From the IMG/VR virus record IMGVR_UViG_3300032829_000004, positions 1-64,000 of that record: a DNA stretch of 64,000 nt. One strand, given 5' to 3'. This document shows positions 24,501-34,073 of the stretch, piece by piece. The DNA comes from a virus. Below the pieces are notes generated by a model, which was not told where the DNA came from, did no database searches, and saw nothing but the letters and a program-made list of their open reading frames with translations. The position numbers were made by a program, and so were the translations under genes. Position 1 is the first letter of the stretch; the number at the start of each line of letters is the position of its first letter.

Positions 24501-25702
24501 AGGAGTCCCGCCGCCTAGGGCAGGAGGTCGCGCAGGCCGCGGCGTCCGGCCAGATCACCGCCTCCGAGGCGGCCCAGCTCGGCTCCCGGATCGCGAACGC
24601 CCTCGCGTCCGCCGAGCGCCAGCTCACCGCGCGGGCTGCCGCAACGGCAAAGGCGGGCAAGGAGATCGGCCTGAAAATGCAGGCGGGCATCCTGTCTGCC
24701 ATCGAGGACGCCACGACGGCATCCCAGGTCAAGACTGCCGTCGGCAAGCTGGTGTCGATCGTCAGCCAGTCGTTCACCGCGGGGCTCGTCACCGCCCCGC
24801 AAGCATCCGCGATGACGTCATGGCTGGAGCACGACAACGGCAGGCTGCAGCAGCTCGCGACGCAGCGGGCCGCGATCGCCAAGCAGATCGCGGCGGCGAA
24901 GGCCTACGCCGTTTCCACGGCGTCGAACATCGCCGGCGGGTACGGCCTGTCCTCCGTCATGCTCGGCGGAACCAGCGGCCAGCTCACCTCCGTGAAGGGC
25001 ATCCTCGGCAACCTCGGCGCCGACCTGCGGCAGATCCGCGCGTTCAAGACCAACCTGCTCAAGCTCGCCAAGATGGGCCTCAACAAGAACTACCTGTCCC
25101 AGCTCATCGCCATGGGGCCGGCCCAGGGCGGGGCGCTGGCCGCCGAGCTCGCCGCCGCCGACCCGGGCCAGGTCAGCCAGCTCAACGCCGCCCAGTCCGC
25201 GATCACGGGACTGTCAGGGCAGATCGGCAAGCAGGCCGCCGACGAGATGTACGACACGGGGAAGGACGCGGGCAGAGGGTTCCTGTCCGGCCTCCAGGCA
25301 CAGCAGGAGTCCATCACGAAGCTGATGGACGAGATAGCCAAGTCCATGGTCGCCACCCTGAAAAAGGAACTCGGCATCCACTCCCCGTCGACCGTGTTCT
25401 ACGCGCACGGCGTCGCCGTCGCCCAGGGCCTCGCGCTCGGCATCGCGTCCGGCGCAGGGCAGGTCACCCGGGCCGCCCGCGGCCTGTCCGCCGCCGCGAC
25501 GCTCACCGGGATCCACAGCGGGATTCCCGCCGGAGTCCTCTCGCCGGGAGGCGCGCAGCCGATCGTGATCCGCCAGCAGGCCACCTTCACCGCCAAAGTC
25601 GACCGCGGCGTGCTGTTCGAGGAAATGCAAGAGGAAACCTACCGCTACAACGTCCGCAACAGCGGGCAGGTGACCGGCGCGTGGAAGCCGGGAATGCCGT
25701 GA
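21563..25702 (+). CDS. Tape measure protein
   Basis: 1379 residues, GTG 21563. The Ala-rich coiled-coil N terminus (about 20-185) is followed by a TP901-type tape-measure core (TSGLNAYGMKASQATSF; MTSMGVSARQGSDDLA, about 230-390). Hydrophobic stretches at about 615-632 and 742-766 could insert into the host membrane during DNA entry. The C terminus contains repeated SPSKVFY/SPSTVFY...G.A.GLALGI elements (about 950-980 and 1270-1300). The length sets the tail length; by the usual 1.5 angstrom per residue, a tail near 200 nm is expected. Confidence 0.9.
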   Translation: MPDSFLPPAVLDMIVNAAEWTAGLDEAMEPLEGLKALMGEVSGASADMADVMGGSADAIDAAWSAASEAAARVLELEQQVAEASAEAADAQYALASASRESTAAGSQYAEALNAASESTIRLLGLQAQLAGAEADAAAAADAAVASVAALGDAQAGAAAAAGAAGDAEDAAAAKATAAGDAAGASGSKWKLWGLAVAAGVAISVKMAGDYQQSMTRLVTSAGESQKNLGLVSQGILAMSSATNTSTSQLASGMYTVESAGFHGAAGLAVLKAAAEGAQAEGADLATVANAVTSGLNAYGMKASQATSFTNQMLAVVGQGKMTMQDLASSMAAVLPTAAKYGLSFAQVGGALATMTSMGVSARQGSDDLANTIRNLGNPTSVATNEMAEFGISSTTVSQKLGKLGLTGTISYLSDAITSKMGKSGLVIVNAMNQSKSAAADAQSMLKLLPPSVQSVSKAYLDGGASYTTWYNATKNLPLTAKTMADQFATVAGKAHGFNTLLASGSPAAQTYSAALARMLGGATGLNVGLMLTGTHAKTFSGNVKAISEAARHAGSDVNGWGLIQKNFNFQLGSAEKAVQAMAISFGTALLPAATKAMKMLAEFGGWLTKHTAASKALAIAVGVLLAGALEHGLVKALKTCLSGFKDVLGAGKGVLGFFKAGEGEASGFSKMLSGIGTGGKAAWSGLQAAGSAISGVFSAAGSGIGSAVTAVKNWSIWSKIAAAATKAWSGIQAAFNVVMDANPIILVAIAVGLLIAGVVLAYIHFKAFRDVVNDVGRAIKDGFLDALHAVEKAIGDVVSFVRSHWELLVSIIGGPIAAIVILITAHWNTVKHVFDEAWGFIKNLVRRDVHEVETILSWFGSLPGKMRDWWNEAVSAVEKTVSRLLGDVREIPGRILAGLGDFGNLLWGAGADLIKGLIGGIESMAAAPLHAIEGIGHGIIGAAKDIFEWASPSKVFYRLGSDITAGLALGIGETKAQAVEESRRLGQEVAQAAASGQITASEAAQLGSRIANALASAERQLTARAAATAKAGKEIGLKMQAGILSAIEDATTASQVKTAVGKLVSIVSQSFTAGLVTAPQASAMTSWLEHDNGRLQQLATQRAAIAKQIAAAKAYAVSTASNIAGGYGLSSVMLGGTSGQLTSVKGILGNLGADLRQIRAFKTNLLKLAKMGLNKNYLSQLIAMGPAQGGALAAELAAADPGQVSQLNAAQSAITGLSGQIGKQAADEMYDTGKDAGRGFLSGLQAQQESITKLMDEIAKSMVATLKKELGIHSPSTVFYAHGVAVAQGLALGIASGAGQVTRAARGLSAAATLTGIHSGIPAGVLSPGGAQPIVIRQQATFTAKVDRGVLFEEMQEETYRYNVRNSGQVTGAWKPGMP

Positions 25703-25720
25703 CGCCCCGAGGGGAGGCCT

Positions 25721-28700
25721 GTGGGCGAGATCCTCGACGAGGCCGGCAGTCCCCTCCTTGACGAGGCCGGCAATCCCCTCCTCGTCGAGGCCGGGACCCT
25801 GGTCCTGGCCGGGATCACCCCGGCGTCAGGCGTCCTCGGCGCGGGCACCCCGGTCGGGCCGCAGTCGGCGCAGATCGGCAATGCCCCCGGAAGCCTCCTG
25901 GTGGCGTTCGCCGCCTGGAACACCTCCGAGCAGGCGTCCAGCACCGCCGTGATCCCCGCGTCCAGCGTGTGCGACTCGCAGGGCAACTGGTGGCGTCTCG
26001 CCGGCGACTCGGGGAACGCCTGCCCGGGGGCGCGGGCCGCCGTCTGGTTCGCGCAGAACGCGCTCGCCGTCCCCGGCACGGGCTGGTGGTCGGTCGCCCT
26101 CCAGGGGTACGCGAACGCCGCCGTGTGGGCCGTCGCGGAGTTCTCCGGCACCCCGGACGGATACGAGCCCGTCATCGACTTCGCCGTCCCCGTAGCCAGC
26201 GCCGCCGGCGGGTCGGCCGTGACCGTGACGGCGTTCACCACGACCCCCGACTGGTGCTTCGCCGCCGCCGCAGTCGGCAACTCCGCCGCGTCCCTGGCAT
26301 CGGGCGCGGCCGGGTGGACGACGCTGGCCTCCGGGGCGCAGGCGGCCAGCGTCACGGCCGACAACGCGGCCGGGATATCCGCCGCGTTCGCCTGGACGGC
26401 CGCCGGGTCCGCGGGCACGGTGCTGTCGCCGTCGTGGACGTTCACGGGGACCGGGCAGTACGCCGGGATCCTGGTGGGCATCAGCCAGGCCAGCAGCGCG
26501 CCGTCGTCCGCCAACGCGGACTTTCCCGTCGTGCGGACCGAGGCGGCGTTCGGGACGTTCCCGGGCGACCCTTCGCAGGCCATCGCCGACACGGCGTGGA
26601 CGGACCTGACGCAGCGGACCCTCACGCCCGACGGGGTGGCGGGCATCACCTGCTCACGGGGGCGGCAGTACGAGCTCGCCGAGCCGGAAGCCGGGCAGCT
26701 GTCGGTCCGCATGTCCAACGTGGACGGCGCGTTCGACCCGCTGTGGCCCGGCTCGCCGTACTACAGCAGCGCACTCAACTCCAACATGTCGTTCCAGTCG
26801 GGCATCGCGCCGTGGCTGGCCGAGAACGGCGCCGTCCTGTCGCAGTCGGGCGCCGTCACGTTCGCGTCCGCGCCTGGCGCTTCCGCCCGGTACTCGATGC
26901 TGCTCGCGCCCGACGGGGCCACCGCCAACCCGGCGGCGGTCGGCAACGAGGTCATCGCGATCGCCCAGGGCGGCGCGTACTCGGCGTCATGCTGGATGTA
27001 CTGCGCCGCCGGATGGCCGTCCGGCGCCTATGCCGCCATCGACTGGTACGACGCCTCGCACTCGTTCATATCGGCCGCCGCCGGCAGCCACGTCCCCCTG
27101 CCGGCCGGCACGTGGACGCAGGTCTCCTACGAGGCGGCTCCTCCCTCGAACGCGGCCTACGCGGCGATCGCCTTCGCCGTCTACGGCACGCCGCCGTCAT
27201 CGACCGTTTTCCACCTCGCGGAGGCCGCCCTCGCCGCCGGCGCCGTCCAGACGGGCCTCGTCCGGCTCGGCACCCCCGTCCGGGTGTCCGCCTGGTGGGA
27301 AGGAAGGCGCTACCCGGTGGGGAACGGCTACGTGGAACGGTGGCCGCAGGACTGGCCGGAACTGCCCCAGTGGGGGTTCTCCACGCTGATCGCCACCGAC
27401 CAGGTCGGGGCGGCGGCGTCGGCGAACATACCGTCAGCGGTGCAGGGGGAAATCCTCGCCGACGGCCCCTACCTGTGCCTGCCGTTCTCCGACAGCTACA
27501 CGACCAGCGCGAACACGGTCAACGGGACGGTGAACACCCCGTCTGACTCCTGTGACGGCCTGCTCGCCGCCAACACGTCGCGGGTCAACCAGCAGGCCGG
27601 GACGTACGCCGACGGCTCCGAGCCCGTCACCACCGGCCAGTCCCTCGCCTTCTCAGGCGACTCGGGCACCGGGATGGGCGTCAGCACCTACCAGGCGGTC
27701 GACACGTCGAAGGCCCGCGGGGCGGGCGTCACCTACGGCCCGGACTACGGTCTGCCGTCGGTCACCTCCTCCGACGGGATCACGGCCGAGTTCTGGTTCA
27801 GCATGCCGGCGGTGGCGAACCTGTCCTCCCAGCAGCTGTTCCCCCTCATGCAGCTGTACGGCCCCCCGTACATCGGCGGGATCTCCACGGCGCAGCTCGC
27901 GCCGGGCTGGCTCATGGCCGCGGGAGTGGAGCTTCCCGCGACCTCGGGCAGCCCGGTCCTGTACGTGCAGACTGCGGCGCAGGCCAGCGCCGTGCTGCTG
28001 AGCTCGGGGGCGCTGTCGTTCGGGACGCTCAACCACGTCGTCATCACCACCGACCCCGGAAGCCCGTCCCTGCTGAACGTGTACCTGAACGGGGTCAACC
28101 TGTCCCCGGACCTGGAAACGGTCAACGACGGCGGGCAGGTCACCGCGGTCACGTTCGGCCAGGCGTCCTGGGCGTACGCGAACGCGTGGACGAACTGGAA
28201 CTACGCCCTCGCCTACGGCACCGTCTACCCGTACACGCTGAACTCGCTGCGCGTCTACGGCCACTACCAGTCCGGGGCGACCGGGTTCTCGGGCGACACG
28301 ATCGCCCGGCGGTTCGGCCGGTACCTGGCCTGGGCTAACGCGGGCCTCAACCCGGGGGGGCCGGGAAGCATCCCCGACGCGATGCTGCTGTCGGCCGCCT
28401 ACGGCACCGACGGGTCGTCGCTGTCGTCGGCGGTCAACGGCGACGCGGCAGGCTCCGGCGCGTCCTGGCACGCCACCGCGGCCGGGAACCTCGTCATCCT
28501 CCCGCGGCCCGCCCTCTACGGCCAGCCGTCCACGGTGACATTCGGGGACAGCCCGGCGAACGGGGAGATCCCCTACCAGCGCGACCTCGCGTTCGACTAC
28601 GACAACACGTACCTGAAGAACGTCACCCAGGCGACCCTGAGCCAGGGGCCGAATACGAGCATCTCGCCCGTCGCCAGGGACACCGCCTCCGCCGCCGAGT

Positions 28701-29134
28701 ATTCTGCCCGCGGCCCCCTGTCCCTGACCGTGTCCGGGACCAGCGCGCAGGACGCCTACGACGCCGCGTACTGGAACCTGTCGAAGTACGCGCAGCCGCA
28801 GATGCGGGTCCGGAAGATCACGGTCGACGCCGCCTCCTACCCGGCCGCCTTCGCCGCCGTCCTCCAGACGGACCTCGCGGACGTCGGCACGGTGATCCGC
28901 CGGCCGGTCGGGGCACCGTCGTACACGCTGCCGGCGATCACCCAGCGGGTGCAGCACGCGATCGGCCCCGGCATGTGGAGGACGTCCTACCAGCTGACCC
29001 CCTACGTGCAGGAAGGCGCGGTGCTGGAAGCCGACGTGACCGGGTCCGACGTCCTCGGCGCCACCGTGCTGGCCTGGTTATGCCCGTCCAGCCAGGATCG
29101 TGGAGCACCGGCCCCGTCACGGCGAAGGCGCTGA
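25721..29134 (+). CDS. Large distal tail / minor tail protein with carbohydrate-binding-like modules
   Basis: 1137 residues, GTG 25721 with GAGG upstream. It starts with a three-fold repeat of LDEAG.PLL (about 5-25). About 30-270 is a beta sandwich (LLVAFAAWN...; YAGILVGISQ), and about 280-560 is the conserved minor-tail core (ADTAWTDLTQRTLTPDG; YELAEPEAGQLSVRM). About 600-890 is a concanavalin/LamG-like segment (GITAEFWFSMPAVANL; HVVITTDPGSPSLLNVYLNG). The C-terminal third matches baseplate-type tail proteins. Placed right after the tape measure, it probably forms the tail tip and contacts host surface sugars. Confidence 0.7.
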   Translation: MGEILDEAGSPLLDEAGNPLLVEAGTLVLAGITPASGVLGAGTPVGPQSAQIGNAPGSLLVAFAAWNTSEQASSTAVIPASSVCDSQGNWWRLAGDSGNACPGARAAVWFAQNALAVPGTGWWSVALQGYANAAVWAVAEFSGTPDGYEPVIDFAVPVASAAGGSAVTVTAFTTTPDWCFAAAAVGNSAASLASGAAGWTTLASGAQAASVTADNAAGISAAFAWTAAGSAGTVLSPSWTFTGTGQYAGILVGISQASSAPSSANADFPVVRTEAAFGTFPGDPSQAIADTAWTDLTQRTLTPDGVAGITCSRGRQYELAEPEAGQLSVRMSNVDGAFDPLWPGSPYYSSALNSNMSFQSGIAPWLAENGAVLSQSGAVTFASAPGASARYSMLLAPDGATANPAAVGNEVIAIAQGGAYSASCWMYCAAGWPSGAYAAIDWYDASHSFISAAAGSHVPLPAGTWTQVSYEAAPPSNAAYAAIAFAVYGTPPSSTVFHLAEAALAAGAVQTGLVRLGTPVRVSAWWEGRRYPVGNGYVERWPQDWPELPQWGFSTLIATDQVGAAASANIPSAVQGEILADGPYLCLPFSDSYTTSANTVNGTVNTPSDSCDGLLAANTSRVNQQAGTYADGSEPVTTGQSLAFSGDSGTGMGVSTYQAVDTSKARGAGVTYGPDYGLPSVTSSDGITAEFWFSMPAVANLSSQQLFPLMQLYGPPYIGGISTAQLAPGWLMAAGVELPATSGSPVLYVQTAAQASAVLLSSGALSFGTLNHVVITTDPGSPSLLNVYLNGVNLSPDLETVNDGGQVTAVTFGQASWAYANAWTNWNYALAYGTVYPYTLNSLRVYGHYQSGATGFSGDTIARRFGRYLAWANAGLNPGGPGSIPDAMLLSAAYGTDGSSLSSAVNGDAAGSGASWHATAAGNLVILPRPALYGQPSTVTFGDSPANGEIPYQRDLAFDYDNTYLKNVTQATLSQGPNTSISPVARDTASAAEYSARGPLSLTVSGTSAQDAYDAAYWNLSKYAQPQMRVRKITVDAASYPAAFAAVLQTDLADVGTVIRRPVGAPSYTLPAITQRVQHAIGPGMWRTSYQLTPYVQEGAVLEADVTGSDVLGATVLAWLCPSSQDRGAPAPSRRRR

Positions 29135-30834
29135 ACGCCGCCCTTTACTCGATCCGGCCCGGCAACGGCCACAAGCCGGGCGGCATCGCGTTCCACGCGA
29201 ACCGGCCGCTGCTCGTCGAGGGGCTGACGGACTCGTCGTTCACGCAGCCGTCATCGTCAGCCGGGACGTTCAAGTCCGTCGCGGGAACAGCCGACTGGAA
29301 GAACTACTTCGACTCCTCCGTCCTGTTCGGGGGCGGCGCCGACGCGCCGTGGAACACCGCCACCGGCACGTTCACCGCGCAGGTGTTCGCGTCTGACGGC
29401 AGCACCTCCGACGTTCCCGGCGGCTACTACCTCACCTGGGGCAACGCGGCGTGGACGGCGACGAAGAACCCCGGGGCGTCCGGCGCGGGAATCCTCGAAG
29501 CGGGCAGCGTCACCGCAGGCGGCGCCCAGTTCTCCGGCACCGCCCGGCCGAACTGCGCCTACGTTCTCGACGCCGTCCAGCTGCCGAACCCCTCGACGGC
29601 GAACCTGATGGGCTACTGCTCGGACTCCTCCGGCTCGTCGTTCACGTACACGTCCAAGTCTGCCGACTACTCCGGCGCCTGCACCCGCTTCTACACGGCA
29701 TGGGCCGGGATCTCGTCGGATTACGCCACCCTCGGGTCCGTCCCCGCCCCGGCCGCGTGGGCGAACGGGGGGACGGTCACGTCGGCGCTCCTCAACGGCG
29801 CCGGGGTCAACGAGCCGCTCACCCTGCTGAACGCGCCGCCGCTGCTGCGCGCCGGGTCGCTGCTGGCCACGTCCGTGTCCTCCGGCACGGTCACCACCGT
29901 GCCCATCGGCACCCCGCAGATCGACACCTACTCCGCGTACACGGTCAGCACGCGCACGTGGACCGTCCCGCTGACAGGCGTCTACCTGGTGCACGGCATC
30001 GTCTACTACGCCTCCGGGTCGACGGGCCAGATGTACGCGGGCATCGAGGTCAACGGGTCGCTTATCCTCTACGGCCCCGCATACCAGTCGGCGGGGAGCG
30101 GGAACACCGCCTGCCAGGTGACCCGGCTGCTGGACCTCGAAGCAGGCGACGCGGTGAAGCTCGTCACCTTCTCCAGTGCGTCCAACACGCTCGGCTCCTC
30201 CTACCAGTGCCGTCTCGTCACCCTGTGGATGTCCTCTCTCGCCCCTTCCGACGGGGCCTGGTCGTGGACCCCGCCGTCCACGGGGTTCCGCTGGGAGGCG
30301 GGGTCCTCCGGCACCGCGCTCACCGCCCAGTTCGCCGCCCACCTGACGAACGACCTGTCGTTCCTCCTCCAGCGCCCCTACCTGCTCGCCTGGCAGGGCA
30401 CAGCGCAGACCGGCCTGTCCCAGAACGCGTTCCACACGGTCACCATGGACACCGTGGCGGGCAGGGTCCACGCCTCCGCCGGGGACCCCTACGGGGGCTG
30501 GCACACCGGGTCGGGCGGCTACTGGGAGGCCCCCGTGAACGGCTGGTACCTCGTCCAGGCCGGGTTCTTCCAGGGCGCCCCGTCGTCCACGCCCGCGTCG
30601 CTGACCGCCGCCATCTTGCAGAACCCGCCCGGGACGGCGACACCCGACCAGTTCCAGCAGGCGACCACGGTGTCGGCGACGCTCGCCCCCGGCGCCGAGG
30701 CCGTCGGCGCCTACTACCTGCGCGCCGGCGACACCGTCCAGCCCCAGTACCAGCAGCAGGACGGCGGGACCTTTTCCACCTTCACCGGGGCGGGACGCGA
30801 GTCCTACTTCGGCGTCATGTGGCTCAGCAATTAA
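29080..30834 (+). CDS. Tail adhesin with two C1q-like jelly-roll domains
   Basis: 584 residues; ATG 29080 lies inside the previous gene's last 55 bases. The N terminus (PVTAKALNAALYSI) resembles fibre attachment segments. The middle carries beta strands. Two jelly-roll domains follow: about 285-395 (WTVPLTGVYLVHGIVYYA ... LLDLEAGDAVKLVTF) and about 450-584 (AFHTVTMDTV ... WEAPVNGWYLVQAGFFQ ... YLRAGDTVQPQYQQ). C1q-like domains in phage fibres trimerise and bind receptors. Receptor-binding function is inferred. Confidence 0.7.
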   Translation: MPVQPGSWSTGPVTAKALNAALYSIRPGNGHKPGGIAFHANRPLLVEGLTDSSFTQPSSSAGTFKSVAGTADWKNYFDSSVLFGGGADAPWNTATGTFTAQVFASDGSTSDVPGGYYLTWGNAAWTATKNPGASGAGILEAGSVTAGGAQFSGTARPNCAYVLDAVQLPNPSTANLMGYCSDSSGSSFTYTSKSADYSGACTRFYTAWAGISSDYATLGSVPAPAAWANGGTVTSALLNGAGVNEPLTLLNAPPLLRAGSLLATSVSSGTVTTVPIGTPQIDTYSAYTVSTRTWTVPLTGVYLVHGIVYYASGSTGQMYAGIEVNGSLILYGPAYQSAGSGNTACQVTRLLDLEAGDAVKLVTFSSASNTLGSSYQCRLVTLWMSSLAPSDGAWSWTPPSTGFRWEAGSSGTALTAQFAAHLTNDLSFLLQRPYLLAWQGTAQTGLSQNAFHTVTMDTVAGRVHASAGDPYGGWHTGSGGYWEAPVNGWYLVQAGFFQGAPSSTPASLTAAILQNPPGTATPDQFQQATTVSATLAPGAEAVGAYYLRAGDTVQPQYQQQDGGTFSTFTGAGRESYFGVMWLSN

Positions 30835-30862
30835 CGGCCAACGACCACTTCCGGAGTCGCGA

Positions 30863-32002
30863 TTGAAAATCGGCTGGGGTCCTTCGAACGCCCCGTGGGC
30901 CGCGTCCGGGTACGGAACGCAAACCGCCCTGTTCGCCTCCCGTTTCCGCGACCTCGGCCACGAGGTCGTCATCTACGCCAACTTCGGGCTGACCGGGGCG
31001 GGCAGCACCTGGAACGGCATCCCCGTGCTGCCCGCCGCGTTCGACGGCACCGGCTGCGACATCCTCGGCGCGCACGTGCAGTCCACCCGGCCGGACCTGG
31101 TCGTCATCCTGGCTGACGCGTGGCCGCTGAACCCGCAGGTGCTCGCGGGGCTGCCGTGCCCTGCCGCGGTGTGGATGCCGGTCGACTCCGACGTTCTCGG
31201 CGCGGCCGACGAGCGGATGCTCCGCGCGTCGGGGACTGTCCCCGTCGCGATGTCCCGGCACGGGGAACGGCAGCTGAAGGCGGCCGGGTTCTCGCCTCTT
31301 TACGTGCCGCACGGCGTCGACGTCCAGACGTTCCGCCCCCCTGCCGACAGGGACGCGCTGCGCGAGCAGTGGGGCGTCGCCGGCCGTTTCGTGGTCGGGA
31401 TCAACGGGGCGAACAAGGACGGCATCCGCAAGGGGTACGCCGAGCAGTTCCTCGCGTTCTCCCGGTTCCGCGCCCGGCATCCCGAGGCGCTGCTGCTCGT
31501 GCACGCGCTCCCGCAGATGCCCGGCTGCCAGCTTGACCTCGAGGCGCTGGCCCGCAAGACGGGCATCGCGGACGCGGTGCTGTTCTCCGACCGGTACAAG
31601 TACGTGACCGGCCTCCTGTCGCCCCGGGACCTGGCCGACTGGTACGGGGTGCTGGACGTCCTGTCGGCATGCTCGTACGCGGAGGGCTTCGGCATCCCGA
31701 TCATCGAGGCGCAGGCCTGCGGGACGCCCGTGGTCACCACGGGCGCATCCGCGATGACCGAGCTGCGCGGCCCCGGCTGGCTCGTGGCCGGCGAGCCGTA
31801 CTGGAACCCCGTCCACGAGGCGTGGTGGACCCGGCCGTCAGTGAAGGCGATCGAACGGGCCTACGAGAAGGCGTTCCGGGCTGCGGGGCAGAAGAGGCAG
31901 GCCGCACGGGAGTTCGCGATGGGCTACGATGCGGACCTTGTGCTGGTAGACCACTGGAAGCCTTCACTTGACGCCCTCATGGAGCGGGCGGCGGCGGCAT
32001 GA
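30863..32002 (+). CDS. GT4-type glycosyltransferase (GT-B fold)
   Basis: 379 residues; TTG 30863. The N-terminal Rossmann domain has GYGTQTALFASRFRDLGHEV; the linker has PHGVDVQTF (His150). The donor-binding C domain has EGFGIPIIEAQACGTPVV with the E-x7-E pair Glu274/Glu282. These are hallmarks of retaining GT4 enzymes that use nucleotide sugars. It is the first gene of a four-gene sugar cassette with overlapping starts. It likely transfers a sugar to a virion protein or glycan; acceptor unknown. Confidence 0.85.
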   Translation: MKIGWGPSNAPWAASGYGTQTALFASRFRDLGHEVVIYANFGLTGAGSTWNGIPVLPAAFDGTGCDILGAHVQSTRPDLVVILADAWPLNPQVLAGLPCPAAVWMPVDSDVLGAADERMLRASGTVPVAMSRHGERQLKAAGFSPLYVPHGVDVQTFRPPADRDALREQWGVAGRFVVGINGANKDGIRKGYAEQFLAFSRFRARHPEALLLVHALPQMPGCQLDLEALARKTGIADAVLFSDRYKYVTGLLSPRDLADWYGVLDVLSACSYAEGFGIPIIEAQACGTPVVTTGASAMTELRGPGWLVAGEPYWNPVHEAWWTRPSVKAIERAYEKAFRAAGQKRQAAREFAMGYDADLVLVDHWKPSLDALMERAAAA

Positions 32003-32889
32003 GGTGCCTTGTCACCGGCTCGGCCGGCTTCGTCGGGAAGCACCTGACGGCGGCCCTCGAGGCCGGCCGCCACACGGTCACGGGGTTCGACCTCCGCTAC
32101 GGGGACGACATCCGCGACTACGAGCAGGTCCGCACGGCTGTCGAAGCGTGCGAACCGGACCGGGTCTTCCACCTTGCCGCCGCCGCATGGCCGGGGGAGT
32201 CCCTCGCAGACCCTCAGCGGCACCTGGACGTCAACGCCACGGGCACGCTGAACTTGCTCCGCGCCGTCCGCGCGGCCGGATCCGACGCGCGGGTCCTGCT
32301 GGCGGGCACGTCCGAGGAGTACGGGTACGAAGGCCACGACGGCTTCGTCATCACGGAGGACTCCCCGTGCCGGCCGACCACGCCGTACGGGGCATCCAAG
32401 CTGGCAGCGTCCACGATGGGCATGGTGTACGCGCGCCGGTTCGGGCTGCACGTCACCGTCACCCGGGCGTGGAACCACACCGGGCCGGGACGGCAGGCGG
32501 TCAACGCCGAGTCGGCGTTCGCCCGCCGGATCGTCGCCGTCGAACGCGGCGAGGCGGACAGCATCCCGCACGGCGACCTGTCGTCGCTGCGGAACTTCAC
32601 CGACGTCCGCGATGTCATCGCCGCTTACCGGATCGCGATCGAGCAGCCCCCCGGCATTTACAACGTCGCCTCGGAGAGCACCCTGAGCCTCCGCGACGTG
32701 ATGAACCTGCTCCTGTCCATGTCCCGGGTGCCGGCCGCGCCGCTGAAAGAGGCGGCCGGGCTCGGCCGCGCCGACCGGGGCACTTTCCCCGGCGTGTCAG
32801 CGGAAAAGCTCCGCACGGCCGGATGGGCGCCGGAGATCCCGCTCGCCGGGACCTTCGCCGATCTCCTCGACTACTGGAGAAGCCGTTGA
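31999..32889 (+). CDS. NAD-dependent nucleotide-sugar epimerase/dehydratase
   Basis: 296 residues; ATGA start. Extended SDR: nucleotide-binding GSAGFVG at 7-13, HLAA at 58-61, catalytic Thr104-Ser105 with Tyr130-x3-Lys134 (PYGASK). TSEEYGYE and the overall layout resemble GDP-mannose 4,6-dehydratase/GDP-4-keto-6-deoxymannose reductase-like enzymes. It probably makes a 4-keto or deoxy sugar nucleotide for the neighbouring methyltransferase and glycosyltransferases. Confidence 0.85.
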   Translation: MRCLVTGSAGFVGKHLTAALEAGRHTVTGFDLRYGDDIRDYEQVRTAVEACEPDRVFHLAAAAWPGESLADPQRHLDVNATGTLNLLRAVRAAGSDARVLLAGTSEEYGYEGHDGFVITEDSPCRPTTPYGASKLAASTMGMVYARRFGLHVTVTRAWNHTGPGRQAVNAESAFARRIVAVERGEADSIPHGDLSSLRNFTDVRDVIAAYRIAIEQPPGIYNVASESTLSLRDVMNLLLSMSRVPAAPLKEAAGLGRADRGTFPGVSAEKLRTAGWAPEIPLAGTFADLLDYWRSR

Positions 32890-34073
32890 ACTGCCGTAGC
32901 TGCGGCACGGAAACCAGCCAGGTCCTCGACCTCGGGGACCATTACCTGCCGGACTTCACCGACCTGGGCACGCCGCCCGGCCCGAAGTACCCGCTGCGCC
33001 TGGAGTTCTGCCCCGGCTGCACTCTCCTCCAGCTGGACGAGACGACACCCCGCGGCGCCCTCTACCACGAGCGGTACGGGTTCAAGTCCGGGGTGAACGA
33101 GGCGATCCGCGCCGACCTCGCGGACGTGGTGAAGTACGCGCTCGCCGCGAAGCCGGGCGCGGGGTCGTGGCTGGACATCGCCTGCAACGACGGCACGCTC
33201 CTGTCGCGGGTGCCCCGCGGCATTTACCGGGCCGGGATCGACCCGCTGGAGCAGTTCGCCGCCGAGGCCGCCGGCCACGCCGACCGGGTCGTATCCGACT
33301 ACTTCGCCGCGCGTCACTTCGGCGTGCCGTTCGACGTGATCACGTCGGTGAGCATGTTCTACGACCTGGATGACCCGGGCGCGTTCGCCGGGGAGGCGGC
33401 GTCAGTCCTCGCGCCGTACGGCGTGTGGGTCATCCAGCAGAACTACGCCGCCGCGATGCTCGAGCGGAACGCGGTCGACAACATCTGCCATGAGCACGTC
33501 ACCTACTTCTCGGTCACGTCACTGAAGCCGCTGCTCGAACGGCAGGGGCTTGAAATCTGCGACGTCGCCTACTCGGACGTGAACGGGGGCTGCTTCCGGA
33601 CGCTGGCCGCCCATGCTGGCACGCGGCCCGTCATGCCGTCAGTCCAGGAGGCGCTCGACGCCGAGCAGGCCGCGGGCCTCGGCGACGCGGCCACTTACAC
33701 CCGGTGGGCGGATGACGTGCGGGCCGAGCTTGCGAAGACCCGTGAGCTGCTCGACCAGGCGAAGGCCGAAGGGAAGCGCGTCCTGGTCTACGGGGCCAGC
33801 ACCCGGGGCGGCACCATCCTGCAGATGATCGGCGCCGGGCCGGAACTGCTGCCCGCCGCGGTGGAGCGGAACCCGGCCAAGGTCGGCAAGGTCATGGCCG
33901 CGACGGGAATACCGGTCATCTCCGAAGAGGAGATGCGGGCCGGCCCGCCCGAGTACCTGCTTGTCAGCCCTTGGTTCTTCCGCGACGTTTTCACTGCCCG
34001 CGAAGCGGAGTACCTGAAAGGGGGCGGCAGGATGGTGTTCCCGCTGCCGCGTTTCGAGGTCGTCGGCGGATGA
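32886..34073 (+). CDS. SAM-dependent sugar C-methyltransferase (TylC3-like)
   Basis: 395 residues; TTG 32886 overlaps the previous stop. The zinc-binding N terminus (Cys3, Cys6, Cys42, Cys45), the SAM-binding domain with WLDIACNDGTLL near 91-102, and the C-terminal Rossmann-like domain (VLVYGASTRGGTILQ; VERNPAKVG) form the three-part architecture of NDP-4-keto-6-deoxyhexose C-3 methyltransferases. HEHVTYF corresponds to the conserved catalytic His region. It should methylate a 4-keto sugar made by the preceding enzyme. A branched sugar is unusual in phages. Confidence 0.85.
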   Translation: MNCRSCGTETSQVLDLGDHYLPDFTDLGTPPGPKYPLRLEFCPGCTLLQLDETTPRGALYHERYGFKSGVNEAIRADLADVVKYALAAKPGAGSWLDIACNDGTLLSRVPRGIYRAGIDPLEQFAAEAAGHADRVVSDYFAARHFGVPFDVITSVSMFYDLDDPGAFAGEAASVLAPYGVWVIQQNYAAAMLERNAVDNICHEHVTYFSVTSLKPLLERQGLEICDVAYSDVNGGCFRTLAAHAGTRPVMPSVQEALDAEQAAGLGDAATYTRWADDVRAELAKTRELLDQAKAEGKRVLVYGASTRGGTILQMIGAGPELLPAAVERNPAKVGKVMAATGIPVISEEEMRAGPPEYLLVSPWFFRDVFTAREAEYLKGGGRMVFPLPRFEVVGG